Assembly (NCBI GenBank): GCA_029532415.1
Contig: JAQOTA010000065.1
Span: forward strand, 496,001 to 560,000
Source: Marasmius tenuissimus
Taxonomy: Eukaryota > Basidiomycota > Agaricomycetes > Agaricales > Marasmiaceae
Reading direction: 5' to 3'
DNA: 64,000 nucleotides
The notes under the pieces were generated by a model. The model ran no database searches. It saw only the letters and a list, made by a program, of their open reading frames with translations, and was not told where the DNA came from. The position numbers were made by a program, and so were the translations under genes. Shown here piece after piece: positions 10,099 to 21,145 of this stretch (positions are counted from its first letter, which is position 1; each line of letters opens with the position of its first letter).

Positions 10099-12925
10099 TG
10101 TCCCCTCAGTCCTTGAACGAAATGCTGGAAGGTAAGAGGACTCACTTCACCAACGTTAGACTTTACTAAATTTGACGCAGCCAAGAACCGTCACGAAAAA
10201 CAGTTGCGCGAACGTGAAGGCCGCCTCGACCGTCTCACTTCCAAAGTGAAACAGTTGCAAAAACGTCAGCAAACGCTGGCCAAGCGTCCGAAAGGCGCAG
10301 CGGATGCCGCACGAGATCTCGAAGCACAGTTGGCGGCGACTGAACGCGAGAAAGGGGAATTGGAGCCCCTGGTCGTTGCCGACAAAAAGCATTTCCGAGA
10401 CTTATCTCATGAGTACAGTGAGTACCACTCACATGATGAGATACGACCCCCTCATCGGCATTGCCCCACCCACAGACAGAGCCAAATGGGCCGCGGACAA
10501 GGCAGGTAAGGACGAGCAGGGCACCAGTGCGGGTCCCTCAGCATTGGCGCAAAGTGATGCGTCGAGGACAAAGTCAGGAATGTCGAGTCAGGAATATGAC
10601 TTGATTTTCGACCCGAACCTTACGCCTGATGAGGACTCCGAGGAAACAACGAGGGTTGTCAAGACGAGTAATGACGGGAAGATAGCGGGGAGGAAACGAC
10701 GTGCTCTCCCGGTTGGGGGTGGGCAGAAAAAGGTTTGCATCAGCGGAGGGATTGACGAGGTAAGACTTTGGCCCACCACTCTTGAATGTGGGTTGCAAGC
10801 TGATAAATGGGGTAGGCAAGAAACCCGAGCCATGAGGGGTCCAAACGACCCAAGAAAGCTCATCCTCCTCCGGTAAGCGATCATCATCATGATGCAACGA
10901 AGTGAATGCTCACCAGATCCCAGGCACCAACCGCCACTAGGAGAAGAACTAGGGCGACGTCGAGGTTGGACACACCAGTAGATGAGGCTATGGATGTCCC
11001 AAATAACACAACCACGTCAGAGAATGTTCCCCAGCCTTTCATCCAGAAGAAACGACGCAACGTTAGATCTGAAGAAGGTATGAACTCATCTCCCCTTGTT
11101 TGCCATGTACCGTCGCGCTGAACAGGAGCAATAGGTCTTACAGTCTTGCCTGAGGGGGTCTCGATCGACGATTTCCTGGCGGGTTCCAATCCTGGCAAGG
11201 CCGAGTCAGAGATGCAGCCGACGGAGCCCACGCCCGGCACGGCGGTCGATCAGAACGGTCCGGCTAACCTCCTGAACAGGGGAGAGGCAGCACCAAGTTC
11301 GGAGTCAGTGGTCGGCTCACAAGACGCTTTACGCGCGAGGAAGGAGGGCGATGTGGAAAAGGAGAAGCAGTGCCCTGACGGTGAGACCTCGCTCAGATCT
11401 ACAATTCCCTTACTCGAAGATGGGATGGGGAACACCGAAACGGAGGGGCAGAAGAAGGAAACGGAGGGTGTGACAACCAGAGTCAATATCCCGAAGGCCG
11501 CAGAGGCAGGACTCATGAACCGTCAAGTGGATTTGTCCGAAGTTGGTAACTCACAACAGGGGTCAAGAGACGACGAGACAGGGGAGGGAGGTGATGGCTT
11601 AAGGGATGGAAAGCCAATCAAGGACGCGCAGGTCCCAACAGGTGAGGCTCGTAAAGCTTTGAGTGAGTGTCACCGATGCTAATTTCGATTACACAGAGAG
11701 TCCAACCAGTGGCGAGACGATGAACGCCCGTATGCCAAACAAGGGATTGTCTGGTAATCCCCGGCCAGCATCGCAAATGCGGCAGAATAGCCGCTGCATC
11801 CAACCGGTTGCGGGCCAAAGCAGCAAGGGTAGGCTTTCCTCTATTCCATCATGACATCAACTGAGGACCAATGACAGCCGCTCGACCTCCCCCCACGATG
11901 GAAAGGCGCGAGGATAATGATGATGACCAGAATATTGCATTGTCCACTCTTGACAACAGCGAGAGTGACGAGGGTGAGAGTGACCTATTTTTGAGTGTTC
12001 ATATGGACTGAAATCGTGATAGAGGGTGAAAGTAAGTCACGACAAAGAACGGGGCGGCCTCGTCAAGGAAAGGGATTGAAAAACGGGGGTGACCGTCGGT
12101 ACTTTCGTGACGAGGAAATGGAAAGTAGGTCGTGTTGCTACGTGTGTGAAGCACTGAATATTGATACATGATATCCAACAGACGAGGCTCTCGAGACCAT
12201 AGAGAACTTCATCGCCAAGCCCGTATCGTCCAACGTCCTTTCCAACACCTTGCGGGGTTATATTCGTGGTCATGCTTCTCGATGTCCCGAAGCCGGTACC
12301 ACTTGCAGAGAGGTGGCCCTTCAGGTGTTGGTATCGCAACAGGCATTCTTGAAATGCAACTATCACCACAAATCAGGGAAACACCGGGGCAGGTAAGCAC
12401 ATGGCATATGGATGATTGGCGTGAAGCTCACCCTTGTACAGGTATATCTTCGACGGCATGAATCCCGACGATGGTAGCCCCAAGCTTACCGGAGTTCCTT
12501 TTGCACCCTCCGAGCCCAAGAAAAACGACGATGCGAAGTCCTTCAGGAAGGAAAAAGACACCTGTGGGGCGCTGGAGAGGTGTGAGATCCCAGTCAGAGA
12601 AGGGATTGAGATCTGTCATTGCGGCTGTACGTTGGAAGATGCTTTGTGGGGATTGTACCTCTGGAAAACAGGGGAAATCGTGTTCGGTGAACGTTTCGAC
12701 AACTACCGAACGGATTGGCTCGACCCGAGGCAGAGGGGTTTCATTATTGAGAGGTTGAAAAGTCATGGTGTGAGACTGGAGAATCTGTGGAAGTACCGGC
12801 TGGAGGAGAAAGGTCCGGGTCGTATGTATGTTGAGGTGAGCCGTGCAGACCAGTTGAGGGCTCACATTGCGGTTTTGCAAGAGATGTTGGCAGAGCTCGA
12901 AGGAAAGTCGACGGATGCGGCATAA
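10099..12925 (+). CDS. Large hypothetical protein with N-terminal coiled coil and AT-hook-like motif
   Basis: Eleven exons (10099-10132, 10187-10417, 10476-10759, 10816-10872, 10924-11077, 11126-11662, 11697-11828, 11878-11973, 12023-12124, 12182-12392, 12442-12925) keep phase throughout and give 773 residues. Residues 12-90 are a charged coiled coil (REGRLDRLTSKVKQLQKRQ). The middle is disordered, Ser/Glu/Lys-rich. Exon 9 has TGRPRQGKG, an AT-hook-like core. The last 230 residues look folded, with Cys and His (ASRCPEAGTTCREV, CEIPVREGIEICHCGCTLED, ALWGLYLWKTGEIVFGERFD). I do not recognise the family. The preserved frame over eleven exons argues for a functional gene. The 34-nt first exon is the least certain. 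A chromatin or DNA-associated role is only suggested by the AT-hook-like motif. Confidence 0.7.
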
Positions 12926-12992
12926 CCGGTCCTTTGGATAATCACGTGTACATAGCGCGCCCAAAACGTTTGTTTGTATATCTTGATTCACA

Positions 12993-13015
12993 TCGACGGA
13001 GATCACCTCCGTCGA
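12993..13015. repeat. Perfect 9-bp stem hairpin
   Basis: TCGACGGAG and its reverse complement CTCCGTCGA are separated by ATCAC. It lies between the stop of the 773-residue gene and the next gene on the same strand. It could be an RNA hairpin in the 3' region or a binding site. Confidence 0.5.
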
Positions 13016-13040
13016 CGCGAATAAATATGTGCAAGCAAAG

Positions 13041-14645
13041 ATGATGACTAAATCAAACATTGTAAACATAAAACTATTTTCTTTATCTCTGCGATACGAC
13101 GAAGTTGGATTGGTGTACCTAATGCTCTCTTGCCTCCCGTCAACGTTCGCGAAGGAATTCAGGCCCAGGAAAGTCCCAAGGTACGTGTTGTGCTACATAG
13201 AGACAGGCGCTGTACCCACTGATTTCACAAGGTCGAAGCTGTTCGACAAACTGTCTGTTGAGGTCGTCGAGCAAATCATGTTGTTCGGCGAAGAGACGGA
13301 ATTCAAGTCACACGTCAAATGCGGATTGGTGCTGCGTGGCGATATCTTCAAATGGACAACAATCAGCAGAGAATTGCGCGCTATCGCTTTGGGAAGTGGG
13401 AGGTGTTGGTCATCCATGCAGATTAGATGTGATATGGCGATCGATTTGCGCTCTCAGCGTCGTGATGATGGCGCACAGGAGATGATACACGTACTCCGTG
13501 AAGTATTACGGAGAGCTGGGAGGAACCCGTTGAACATTCAACTCACCATCTCTGACACGTACGGGAAGTCGGGCTCCTCGTTTGATCACGACATCCTCTC
13601 CATCCTCGGTCGCTCACGAAATGCATGGAAATCTCTCACATTGATTGTTTTCGCGGAACCCAGCGAAGCCAGTCGTACATTGGAGCTGGTGCAACACCAT
13701 GTGTCCGGGGTACAGGAACTTGCGGTCTGGGTTAACGGTTGGGAGGCTGGCCTGGAAGGTTTCCTATCCGGTCTCGGACCTTTGAACCAGGTTCAATATC
13801 TCAACCTTTGGGTCGGACGAAGTTGCTGCACAGGGTATGCCGAGATCGACGACGAATTCTCCGGCATCAATTGGTCTCGTCCAAGTTCAGTATGGCCCGT
13901 GGAAGAGCTTTGCCTCGCCGAAGATCAATACATCTATCGACCACTCGTTCCCCTGCTTCCGCACTGGCGCTCACCTTTGCACCACCTTACTCGACTGGAT
14001 GTGGCAGCAAGCGATGGGGCCCTGATTTCTTTCTTGGGTTGTTTGTCGGCCCTGCGAGAGTTGCGTGTGGTCCTGGTACCCGCCCCAGACTGCGAGGACA
14101 CGTTCGGAGATACAGTGGAGAATCGTCTGACCAAGGGTGGAGGCTCACGGCCCGAGTTCGTTCTGGAACATCTCCACAGTTTATCGTTGCGCTTGGTAGA
14201 GCCGCGGCCAGGTGTGGCCAACGTGCTGTGTTCGTTGGGTTGCCCCCGCTTGGAACGATTCGCCGTTGCGTTACCACGATGGCGAGGGGAAATCGGCCAC
14301 CTCTCCAAGTTCTACACCCTGGCGGCACTGGGCTGCTTCCTCGATTTTTCGGGAGCCAACATAGATTCCTTCGCCATATTCCCGCCGCCAGAATACATGT
14401 TGATGGCACCACATGTGGCGTCGCCGATGCTGATGGCAGCATTGGTGGTCCCGTCATCGCGTGGAGCAGTTAGGGCCTGGCTGAAGGACAAGATGCCTCG
14501 TTGCTATCGCTCGTGTTGGGGGCAGATGGCAGAGGATAGGAACGCTTTTTGTGATGTGTGGAACCCGGAATCCTGGCCACGAGCATGGCAGGAGTTCCTG
14601 GTAGAAACTTTCCCATGGCAGATTAGTGTGTCCGACGCCATATGA
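13041..14645 (+). CDS. F-box-like protein with leucine-rich C-terminal region
   Basis: A single long open frame of about 535 codons. Near residue 65 it reads KLFDKLSVEVVEQIMLFGEE followed by a helix and WTTISRELRAIALGSGRCWS, the pattern of the divergent F-box found in hundreds of agaricomycete proteins. The rest has irregular Leu-rich repeats (LTLIVFAEPSE, LTRLDVAASDG, LRELRVVLVP) typical of the substrate-binding part. Such proteins link targets to SCF ubiquitin ligases. The first 60 residues, starting at ATG 13041, look atypical; a GTACGTG..CACAAG intron around 13180-13231 and a start in an upstream exon are possible. F-box assignment is by pattern. Confidence 0.7.
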   Translation: MMTKSNIVNIKLFSLSLRYDEVGLVYLMLSCLPSTFAKEFRPRKVPRYVLCYIETGAVPTDFTRSKLFDKLSVEVVEQIMLFGEETEFKSHVKCGLVLRGDIFKWTTISRELRAIALGSGRCWSSMQIRCDMAIDLRSQRRDDGAQEMIHVLREVLRRAGRNPLNIQLTISDTYGKSGSSFDHDILSILGRSRNAWKSLTLIVFAEPSEASRTLELVQHHVSGVQELAVWVNGWEAGLEGFLSGLGPLNQVQYLNLWVGRSCCTGYAEIDDEFSGINWSRPSSVWPVEELCLAEDQYIYRPLVPLLPHWRSPLHHLTRLDVAASDGALISFLGCLSALRELRVVLVPAPDCEDTFGDTVENRLTKGGGSRPEFVLEHLHSLSLRLVEPRPGVANVLCSLGCPRLERFAVALPRWRGEIGHLSKFYTLAALGCFLDFSGANIDSFAIFPPPEYMLMAPHVASPMLMAALVVPSSRGAVRAWLKDKMPRCYRSCWGQMAEDRNAFCDVWNPESWPRAWQEFLVETFPWQISVSDAI

Positions 14646-15248
14646 AGAATCGCATCGGGAATGGTTGTGTTCACATCGAGCTCCTCTGTCGTATCTATTA
14701 GCACATGTCTACTTGTAGTAATAGATATCTTATGCAACTTCTTGGTCTAACAAGAGGCGATTGATAGGCGAAAAAAGTTTTTGACCTCGCGGGAGAAGAA
14801 TACAATACGACAGACCTTTGCCGTTAGTAAAATAAACCGGGCTAGGCGAGATTCGAACATAGGACATGGGTTTGTAATACAACAAATCTATACATTAAGC
14901 ACACCTGCCCACTACACCAACTCGCATTACAACAGTCTCAATTTGTGTCGGTGATGGACCGAATCCATCACCTCTTCGCGGCCTTTGCGAAAATGTTCAG
15001 AGTTCACGCGTTGATGTTCATGTCGCAAGGCCGGTTAACTGGGCCATATCTCCTCTACGGATCACCTCTCTGATTAGCGGACGCTCGTTATCCGAACTTT
15101 CAATCCATTGCCATCCGCAATTCCAAATTGTCGACATAGATTCCTTGGAGACTTACAATCTAAAAAAGTCCCCTCAGTGCCATAGAAAATCCTTTCATTG
15201 CTGCGCCCAGCCTTTGGTTCTGCAACATCCACAAAGAAATAGCCGGAT
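14646..15248. other. Intergenic region with a degenerate tRNA-like sequence
   Basis: No protein gene is seen. On the minus strand around 14843-14925 there are sequences like RNA polymerase III A box (TGGTGTAGTGG) and B box (GTTCGAATC), but acceptor, D and T stems do not pair as in a working tRNA. The remainder is the upstream region of the second F-box gene. Confidence 0.4.
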
Positions 15249-16829
15249 ATGGAGAAATCGGAGAAGTATTTGGAGGGCGAGCTGTTGGGACCGAGTATGG
15301 CCGACCTTGAGGGGGGACCAAGGCTTAGGCGCGGTATCGGGAAGTTACCTCTGGAGATCATGGCTACGATTTTCACCATGGTCTGTCTTTGGGAACACGG
15401 AAAGCCAGTCGAAGCCACCTGGGGCGACCCGGGAAGTTGGTTCTTGGAGAGCAGAGAAAGCGATTGCATCGGTCCTATTGTGATGCGTGGTTACTATTGG
15501 ACGAATGCCCCAGGAAGGCTGGCCGCGGTGTGTCGCGACTGGAAGCAATGGGTCTACAATGACGCCGCATTGTGGTCACAAATTCTGATCGGGCTGGGCG
15601 CAATAACACTGAAGCAAGGGCTGGCATTGCTGGAGATTATGCATAGGACAAAAGGGCGCAAGCTTGATATTCGTCTGATCAAGGAGAGTCCGGGGTTTGG
15701 ATGGGTGTGGGGGGAGAGACGACAGGAGCTTATAGAAAAGTTGGAAGAGGCGTTTGCAGAACGCACCGAAGTTCTTCGTTGTCGAGTGGGTGCCTTCTAC
15801 GACCACGGATTCGAAAATGTTCGCGAATTCAAGGCGGTGAAAAGGGTGACATTGGACTACTTGAATCACTTAGACGTCCTCCCTACAGGTCGATACGAAG
15901 ATCAAATTCGACGTTTAGTGCAAGCAGAGCTGGTGACGCACCTTCGGCTAGGTGTGATATTCGGGATGAGGGGACACACGTTCACGAACCTGAAGGACCT
16001 CCAGCTGTCTGAGCCGCAGAGGAAGGAAGACTTCCTGGTCGTCGTTGCGAGTTGCCCAAACTTGATGTCCCTTGTGCTTGCTGTAGGAGATTGGGAAGAG
16101 AGCGACATGGAGGATCAAATTAGCACGAATCCGACAGTCATGCCTCTGCTGCGTACCTTGTGCGTCTGCCAGGTCGGTTTCTGTGGGCCATGCCGAAGCC
16201 TCTTCCTCAACCACATCACCGCACCCCAGCTGTCTACACTGGGTATCCCTGCCTCACGTCACCCAAGGGCAGAAGACTCCTTGCATCATTTCCTAGAACG
16301 GTCGCAGTGCTCCCTCTACGCACTCTATATTCCCTACCCCATTACCGATCTCGCCGACGCTGACGCACAGAAGAAATCAGAAAGCCTTGCACAGTTGTTC
16401 ACAATGACCCCGGACATCGAAACCCTTCATGTCGTGATGGAGCCCACACCAGTGCGATGTGATGATGGATTGGAAGTGCACAAGGCTTGGGAGAAGCTTG
16501 AGAACAGTGCGGTGCTGCATAGATTGTCGACATTGGTTGTTCGCATTGGTCAATGGGAGCAGTCCACACTGACACCGGCAGAGGCAAACACAGTCGCGGA
16601 TGGCTTTCTAGACGCGGTAGCAAGGAGGATCGGAACAGGACAGAGCGAGAAGGGTTCTTTGCGTTCGGCGAAATTGCTCATGGCACTGGAGAGGGCTTGG
16701 GGGTCATCAGATGAGTGGGAAATCGGCAGGGATAGGGAAGAACAACGCCAAAGATTGATAGACTCGGGTATGGACGTGCTGGAGGTTCAGCGCCAGGGCT
16801 CACCAATATGGACCGATTGGGGGAGATAA
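15249..16829 (+). CDS. F-box-like protein
   Basis: One uninterrupted frame of 526 codons from ATG 15249. Residues 30-47 read GIGKLPLEIMATIFTMV, a good F-box start, followed after an insert by PGRLAAVCRDWKQWVYNDAALWS, the usual second half. The remaining 400 residues contain spaced Leu-rich segments (LMSLVLAVGDWEE, ETLHVVMEPTPV, LSTLVVRIGQWEQS). By family knowledge this is an adaptor of an SCF-type ubiquitin ligase; the target is unknown. It lies 600 bp downstream of another F-box-like gene on the same strand but is not a close copy. Single-exon structure contrasts with the intron-rich genes to the left. Confidence 0.75.
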   Translation: MEKSEKYLEGELLGPSMADLEGGPRLRRGIGKLPLEIMATIFTMVCLWEHGKPVEATWGDPGSWFLESRESDCIGPIVMRGYYWTNAPGRLAAVCRDWKQWVYNDAALWSQILIGLGAITLKQGLALLEIMHRTKGRKLDIRLIKESPGFGWVWGERRQELIEKLEEAFAERTEVLRCRVGAFYDHGFENVREFKAVKRVTLDYLNHLDVLPTGRYEDQIRRLVQAELVTHLRLGVIFGMRGHTFTNLKDLQLSEPQRKEDFLVVVASCPNLMSLVLAVGDWEESDMEDQISTNPTVMPLLRTLCVCQVGFCGPCRSLFLNHITAPQLSTLGIPASRHPRAEDSLHHFLERSQCSLYALYIPYPITDLADADAQKKSESLAQLFTMTPDIETLHVVMEPTPVRCDDGLEVHKAWEKLENSAVLHRLSTLVVRIGQWEQSTLTPAEANTVADGFLDAVARRIGTGQSEKGSLRSAKLLMALERAWGSSDEWEIGRDREEQRQRLIDSGMDVLEVQRQGSPIWTDWGR

Positions 16830-16964
16830 CGTTGCAATTGACACCATTTTAAATACAGCGACAGCTAATTAGCAGAATAAGAGCCGTATCAGCGTATCGG
16901 CGTATCAGTAATATTATGAACGAAGGAACCAGAAAACCACCATATCGTACCTAGCAAAGACTTC

Positions 16965-18130
16965 GGAGCTCCCCAGAACCACGTCGAAACGTATCATACA
17001 TCTGGCTCTCGAGAACCAGACCATGAGCGAACTCACGCCAAGCTCCCCGGAACCAGTCAAAACAAGCTCCCCAGAGCCATATTCAACCACATCGTCCATC
17101 TGGCTCCCGAGAACCAGTTTACTACGTTTCCCTTCGAGCTCTCCAGAACCTCCGACGCCTGGCTCCCCAGAACCATTTTCAAGGTTCTCATACATCCGGT
17201 TCCCGGGAACCAGACCATCAGAGAACGTACGTCGAGCTCCCCGGAACCATCGGAAATGGGCTCACCAGAACCATACCCAGCAGTCTGATACATCTGGCTC
17301 CCGAGAACCAGAATAGCAGGCGCATCCCCCGAGCTCCCCAGAACCACAGACGCCTCTCAACCATACCCATCCGTATCATACATCTGGCTCTCGAGAACCA
17401 GACCATGAGCGAACTTACGCCAAGCTCCCCGGAACCAGTCAAAACAAGCTCCCCAGAGCCATATTCAACCACATCGTCCATCTGGCTCCCGAGAACCAGT
17501 TTACTACGTCTCCCTTCGAGCTCTCCAGAACCATATCCAACAGTCCCACACAACTGGCTCCCGAGAACCAGACTGCCAGACAACTCCCCTCGAGCTCCCT
17601 GGAACCATTGGCAACAGGCTCCCCAGAACCATACCCAACAGTCTGATACATCGGGCTCCCGAGAACCAGGCCATCCGAGAACGTACGTCGAGCTCCCCAG
17701 AGCCGCTTGCAACCACATCCGCCTGGCTCCCAAGAACCAGTTTGCCAGACATCTCCCTTCGAGCTCCCCAGAACCTCCGACGCCTGGCTCCCCAGAACCA
17801 TTTTCAAGGTTCTCATACATCCGGCTCCCAGGAACCAGACCAACAGAGAACGTAAGTCGAGCTCCCCGGAACCAGGGAAACGAGCTCTGCAGAACCAAGA
17901 CGCGAGACGATATACCGAGCTCCCCAGAGCCAGCCCACGAGAGCCATATCAGCCGTTATCTTGCATCGAGCTCCCGAGAACCATATCGGTGTCGCCAGTC
18001 CACACGCCAGAAGACGGACCGGTGCGTTCTACCAGCTCCAGTAAACCACTCTCCCGAGACCTAGAAACATGCCGAGCGAGCTCCCCAGAACTCGAGTGGC
18101 CGTCAGCGACATCGAGCTCGGAAAAACCAC
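16965..18130. repeat. Degenerate minisatellite with GGCTCCCNAGAACCA core
   Basis: A core of GGCTCCC or GAGCTCCCC followed by [AG]GAACCA recurs roughly thirty times, spaced alternately by about 24 and 36 bp (core positions 17042, 17066, 17103, 17138, 17162, 17199, 17236). Higher-order copies exist: about 160 bp at 16990-17150 recurs at 17382-17532, and about 100 bp at 17151-17250 recurs at 17776-17875. Most intervals are multiples that leave long frames open on both strands (SSPEP and GSGEP repeats). No start context, splice signals or domain support a real protein. Confidence 0.85.
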
Positions 18131-19207
18131 ATCAGTTACACAAGGAGTGTTACAGTACTGCAAATTTCGTAATATTATACGAACTTAGGTCACGTGCCTA
18201 AAGACACTACAACTTTACGTCCCGGCCCACCCCCAGTATCTACTCAGGCCCTGCATCCCTTGACGTTTGTGGACCTATCCGGTGGAGCCTGATAGGTGAT
18301 GATTTGCCCTGACCAACAGAGACGAAGGAGCACGGTGGAAGACGACGAAAGCGAGCAAACACTGTTTCAGGTCACAGGAAACGCGGTAAAAGGGGTCGTA
18401 ATTGTGGTAATTTGAGTAGGTAATATACATCCTGTATGACTAGTGAGGATATCCTCAAGTAGAATGGGGGAGGAAGACTGAGGGTGTTGTGGTGGATGCG
18501 GGGAAGAAAGGAACCTGGAGTAGCGTGATGGGCTGCGTGAGTCGATGTGACATCCCGAAATGGTAATATTTTTGAGGGGCCTCTGGACCAGTGGGAACCC
18601 ACGGCAAGTTCCGGTGAAGGCCCCCTGAATACGACACTCCAAGATGCTGCGTAGCCCGCACGTTTCGCTGAGATACTCACTCAAGTTTTCCTCAACAGCA
18701 ACTCTTGTTTTCCGATCAGCCCAAGCTCAGAGGAAGAAGATACTAACATACTCTGCAATACTCCACTTATTGCGTTCGAGTATGCCATCTAGGAACTCCC
18801 AATTCAGCTGCCCGTTCACGTCTACCCCTGCTTTCCCGGTGCCTCTAACTTTAGCTTCTTCGGGTATCTTGGTGATCTACCGATCCGACCGCTGATGTAG
18901 GCCTGCTATCGCTTCCGGAGAATACGAGAAAGCTTGTACTTGCTTTGCCGTCGCGGCAAAGCTTTTCCTCGCTGAGAGTCGGGATCCTTATATGTTTCAG
19001 TAACGTCTCATGACATGAATGTTGCAGGCCCGGACGCCGCTCCTTCCAGGTACTGGAGGCTTCTCCGAATGGGCACGATTGTGATGGCTGTCATGCTGTT
19101 TGGGTATATGAAGCGCAATTCAAAGTGGCCCTGGTGATACCTTTCCCCGACTTCCCCCTGCTGGGGTCAGGGCCTCCAGGTACTACATTCCTGACACGAG
19201 ACGAGCG
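18131..19207. other. Intergenic region, nothing recognised
   Basis: Between the minisatellite and the DUF6533 gene there are only short open frames on both strands (for example 18684-18367 minus, 18644-18895 plus) without domain-like content or consistent splice structure. Confidence 0.4.
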
Positions 19208-20865
19208 ATGGCGACGACTATAGCCAGTGCGCACGACGTGGCACTATCGTTGTAAGTTTTACACTACTTCCATGGTGTATTCGCCCACCCAGTCGACGTT
19301 CGCAGGCTATGTAACCGTTTCCACATATCCGCCCTTAGTCAGTCTCCTTTCGCGAGCGGTAAGTAAGAAGAGAACAACAAAATCTGACATATCCTCGCGC
19401 CTCCGATGTAGGCTTGGTGGTTTTCGACCATCTCTGCACTCTAGGTATGTCCTGACTTCCTTTGGGAAACCACCAACCTACTGACTCCTATCTCCAGACG
19501 TCGAGCTCCGCTGTTTGTGGAAAGGTCCACTAAACCGCAGTCGCTACCTCTTCTTCACCCATCGCTACTCCAACCTTCTCTCGATAATCCCTGCACTCAT
19601 CTCGATGTTCCCGATGGGATCAACGGTGATCCTCGAGTGCGTTCGTGACGGCCTAAATCTCTTCACAAATCGAAATATGCTCAATCAACCAAAGCCATTG
19701 TCGTCTGCTAGGACTCATCCGCGAGGCATCACTTATGGTCTCCCAGCTTATTATCTCGGGTAAGTAGTTCGCCCAGTCTCTATCCTTACTATGGCATTGT
19801 ACACAGACGTGGTCTTGTCTATTCTATCTAGTCATCATTAGTCTGCGGATGTACGCCCTATATGCTCGCAACAAGCGGCTGCTCTATATAATGGCTTCTC
19901 TCATCATAGGGATTTTGGGATTTTGCATAGTGCGTCGCCCCTGTCATCTCAAGTCCCCTCGGACTGACAATTGTTGTTCATTCCGGGCGCAGTATCTTGC
20001 GTTTGGAGGTCGAGACGACGATCAAACGGCATCCTCGGTAGACGGAGTCTGCCAAATCCAGTTGACTCCAAAACTGTGAGCTGGACTCCACCCAATTTTC
20101 CCCTGTCAGCCTACCCACTCAACAATCCCCGTCCCGTAGAGCTTACCGTGAGTCGACCTCTGATCCTGAACCCTTGGTCGTCGTTCATCAAGTCCTAAAG
20201 GTGAAGCGTTGGGTTGGACGGCGGTGTTCGCATACGATACCTTCATATTCGTCCTGGTTGTCGTGAAGGCCCTGAAGACTCGCCGACAGCTTCGTCTCCT
20301 CCGTCAAAGAACCTCGATACTCGCGGTACTTCTAAGAGACGGTGAGCAGCATCATTGCGTGGGCAATTTGTGTCTCAGTTTAACTCACCATTCCGTGTGG
20401 ATTAGGAGCCAAATATTTCGGGTATATTGTTCCCCATCCCTCTCATACACCCCTCCACTGAGCCTCGGACAAGGTTCATGCTGATAGCCCACGTCGTCAA
20501 TATCCTGACGTTCTTGGTGAGTACTTGGTATCAGTCCGCGAACATGGCCGCCTAATCAATGGAATCTTCGCACAGCTTGCGGACGTAAGTTACACCTGAC
20601 CTCCTTGAAACGAGAAAGTAAATTTTCGAATGTCTGCGCAGGGTTGTATGAGAGGAGGTATAGCGCCGATAACCTGGGGGTGAGTACTATGTTGCCTTTT
20701 CTGAAGTATCGGATTGATGCTAACTATAGAGCCAGTGTCTCTGTGGCGTTGACATCTAGATTCATGCTGAACCTCCACGAAGCCATGGATGGAGGTATCT
20801 ATGCTGAGAGCCTCAACCACGCAACACAGCAGAATCAGGCCATAGAACTGAGACGATTACGCTGA
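19208..20865 (+). CDS. DUF6533-like multi-pass membrane protein
   Basis: The first exons are clear: 19208-19251, 19306-19358, 19412-19444 and from 19498. They read GLVVFDHLCTLDVELRCLW and GPLNRSRYLFFTHRYSN, the signature start of the agaricomycete DUF6533 domain. Later segments match the rest of that family: VIISLRMYALYARNKRLLYI (near 19830-19885), AFGGRDDDQTAS, WTAVFAYDTFIFVLVVVKAL with LLRQRTSILAVLLRDG (20212-20342), MLIAHVVNILTFL, and VSVALTSRFMLNLHEAMD before the stop at 20865. The family has about seven membrane helices and no known function. I could not close all middle junctions (after 19498 and after 20080), so either unusual introns or decay are possible. Confidence 0.65.
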
Positions 20866-21145
20866 CAAGACCAAAAAAAAGTTGCGACGGCCATCCATGC
20901 CCGTAATAGTAAACGTGCCACTGGTTGATCGAGGTGTATAGTTGGTTCCTGGCTCTACGTGAAAAGAGGCTACATATCGAGCTTCGAAAGCCAAGATATA
21001 CCCAGCACGAACCAAGTTCTGTCTACTAATACCATATCTCTCACGGAGATTATCGTCCATTATACCAATCGAAGCAACGCCGTGCCACCTGGTGGGAAAC
21101 AGCATAACCTGGTCATCCCATTACCGATCAACGTGTCGCGCAAGG

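Noticed and set aside
14843..14925. tRNA-like sequence with A-box and B-box matches on the minus strand
   Set aside because: Acceptor, D and T stems do not form; only a chance-like or pseudogene resemblance. Not called as a tRNA gene.
16965..18130. Array considered as CRISPR or as a repeat-protein gene
   Set aside because: Spacing is irregular, repeats are degenerate and the genome is eukaryotic; no start or splice context for a protein.
19080..19200. Possible cytochrome P450 N-terminus (proline-rich segment after a hydrophobic stretch)
   Set aside because: The proline-rich motif does not stay in one frame and no downstream P450 exons are present; a DUF6533 gene starts at once after it.
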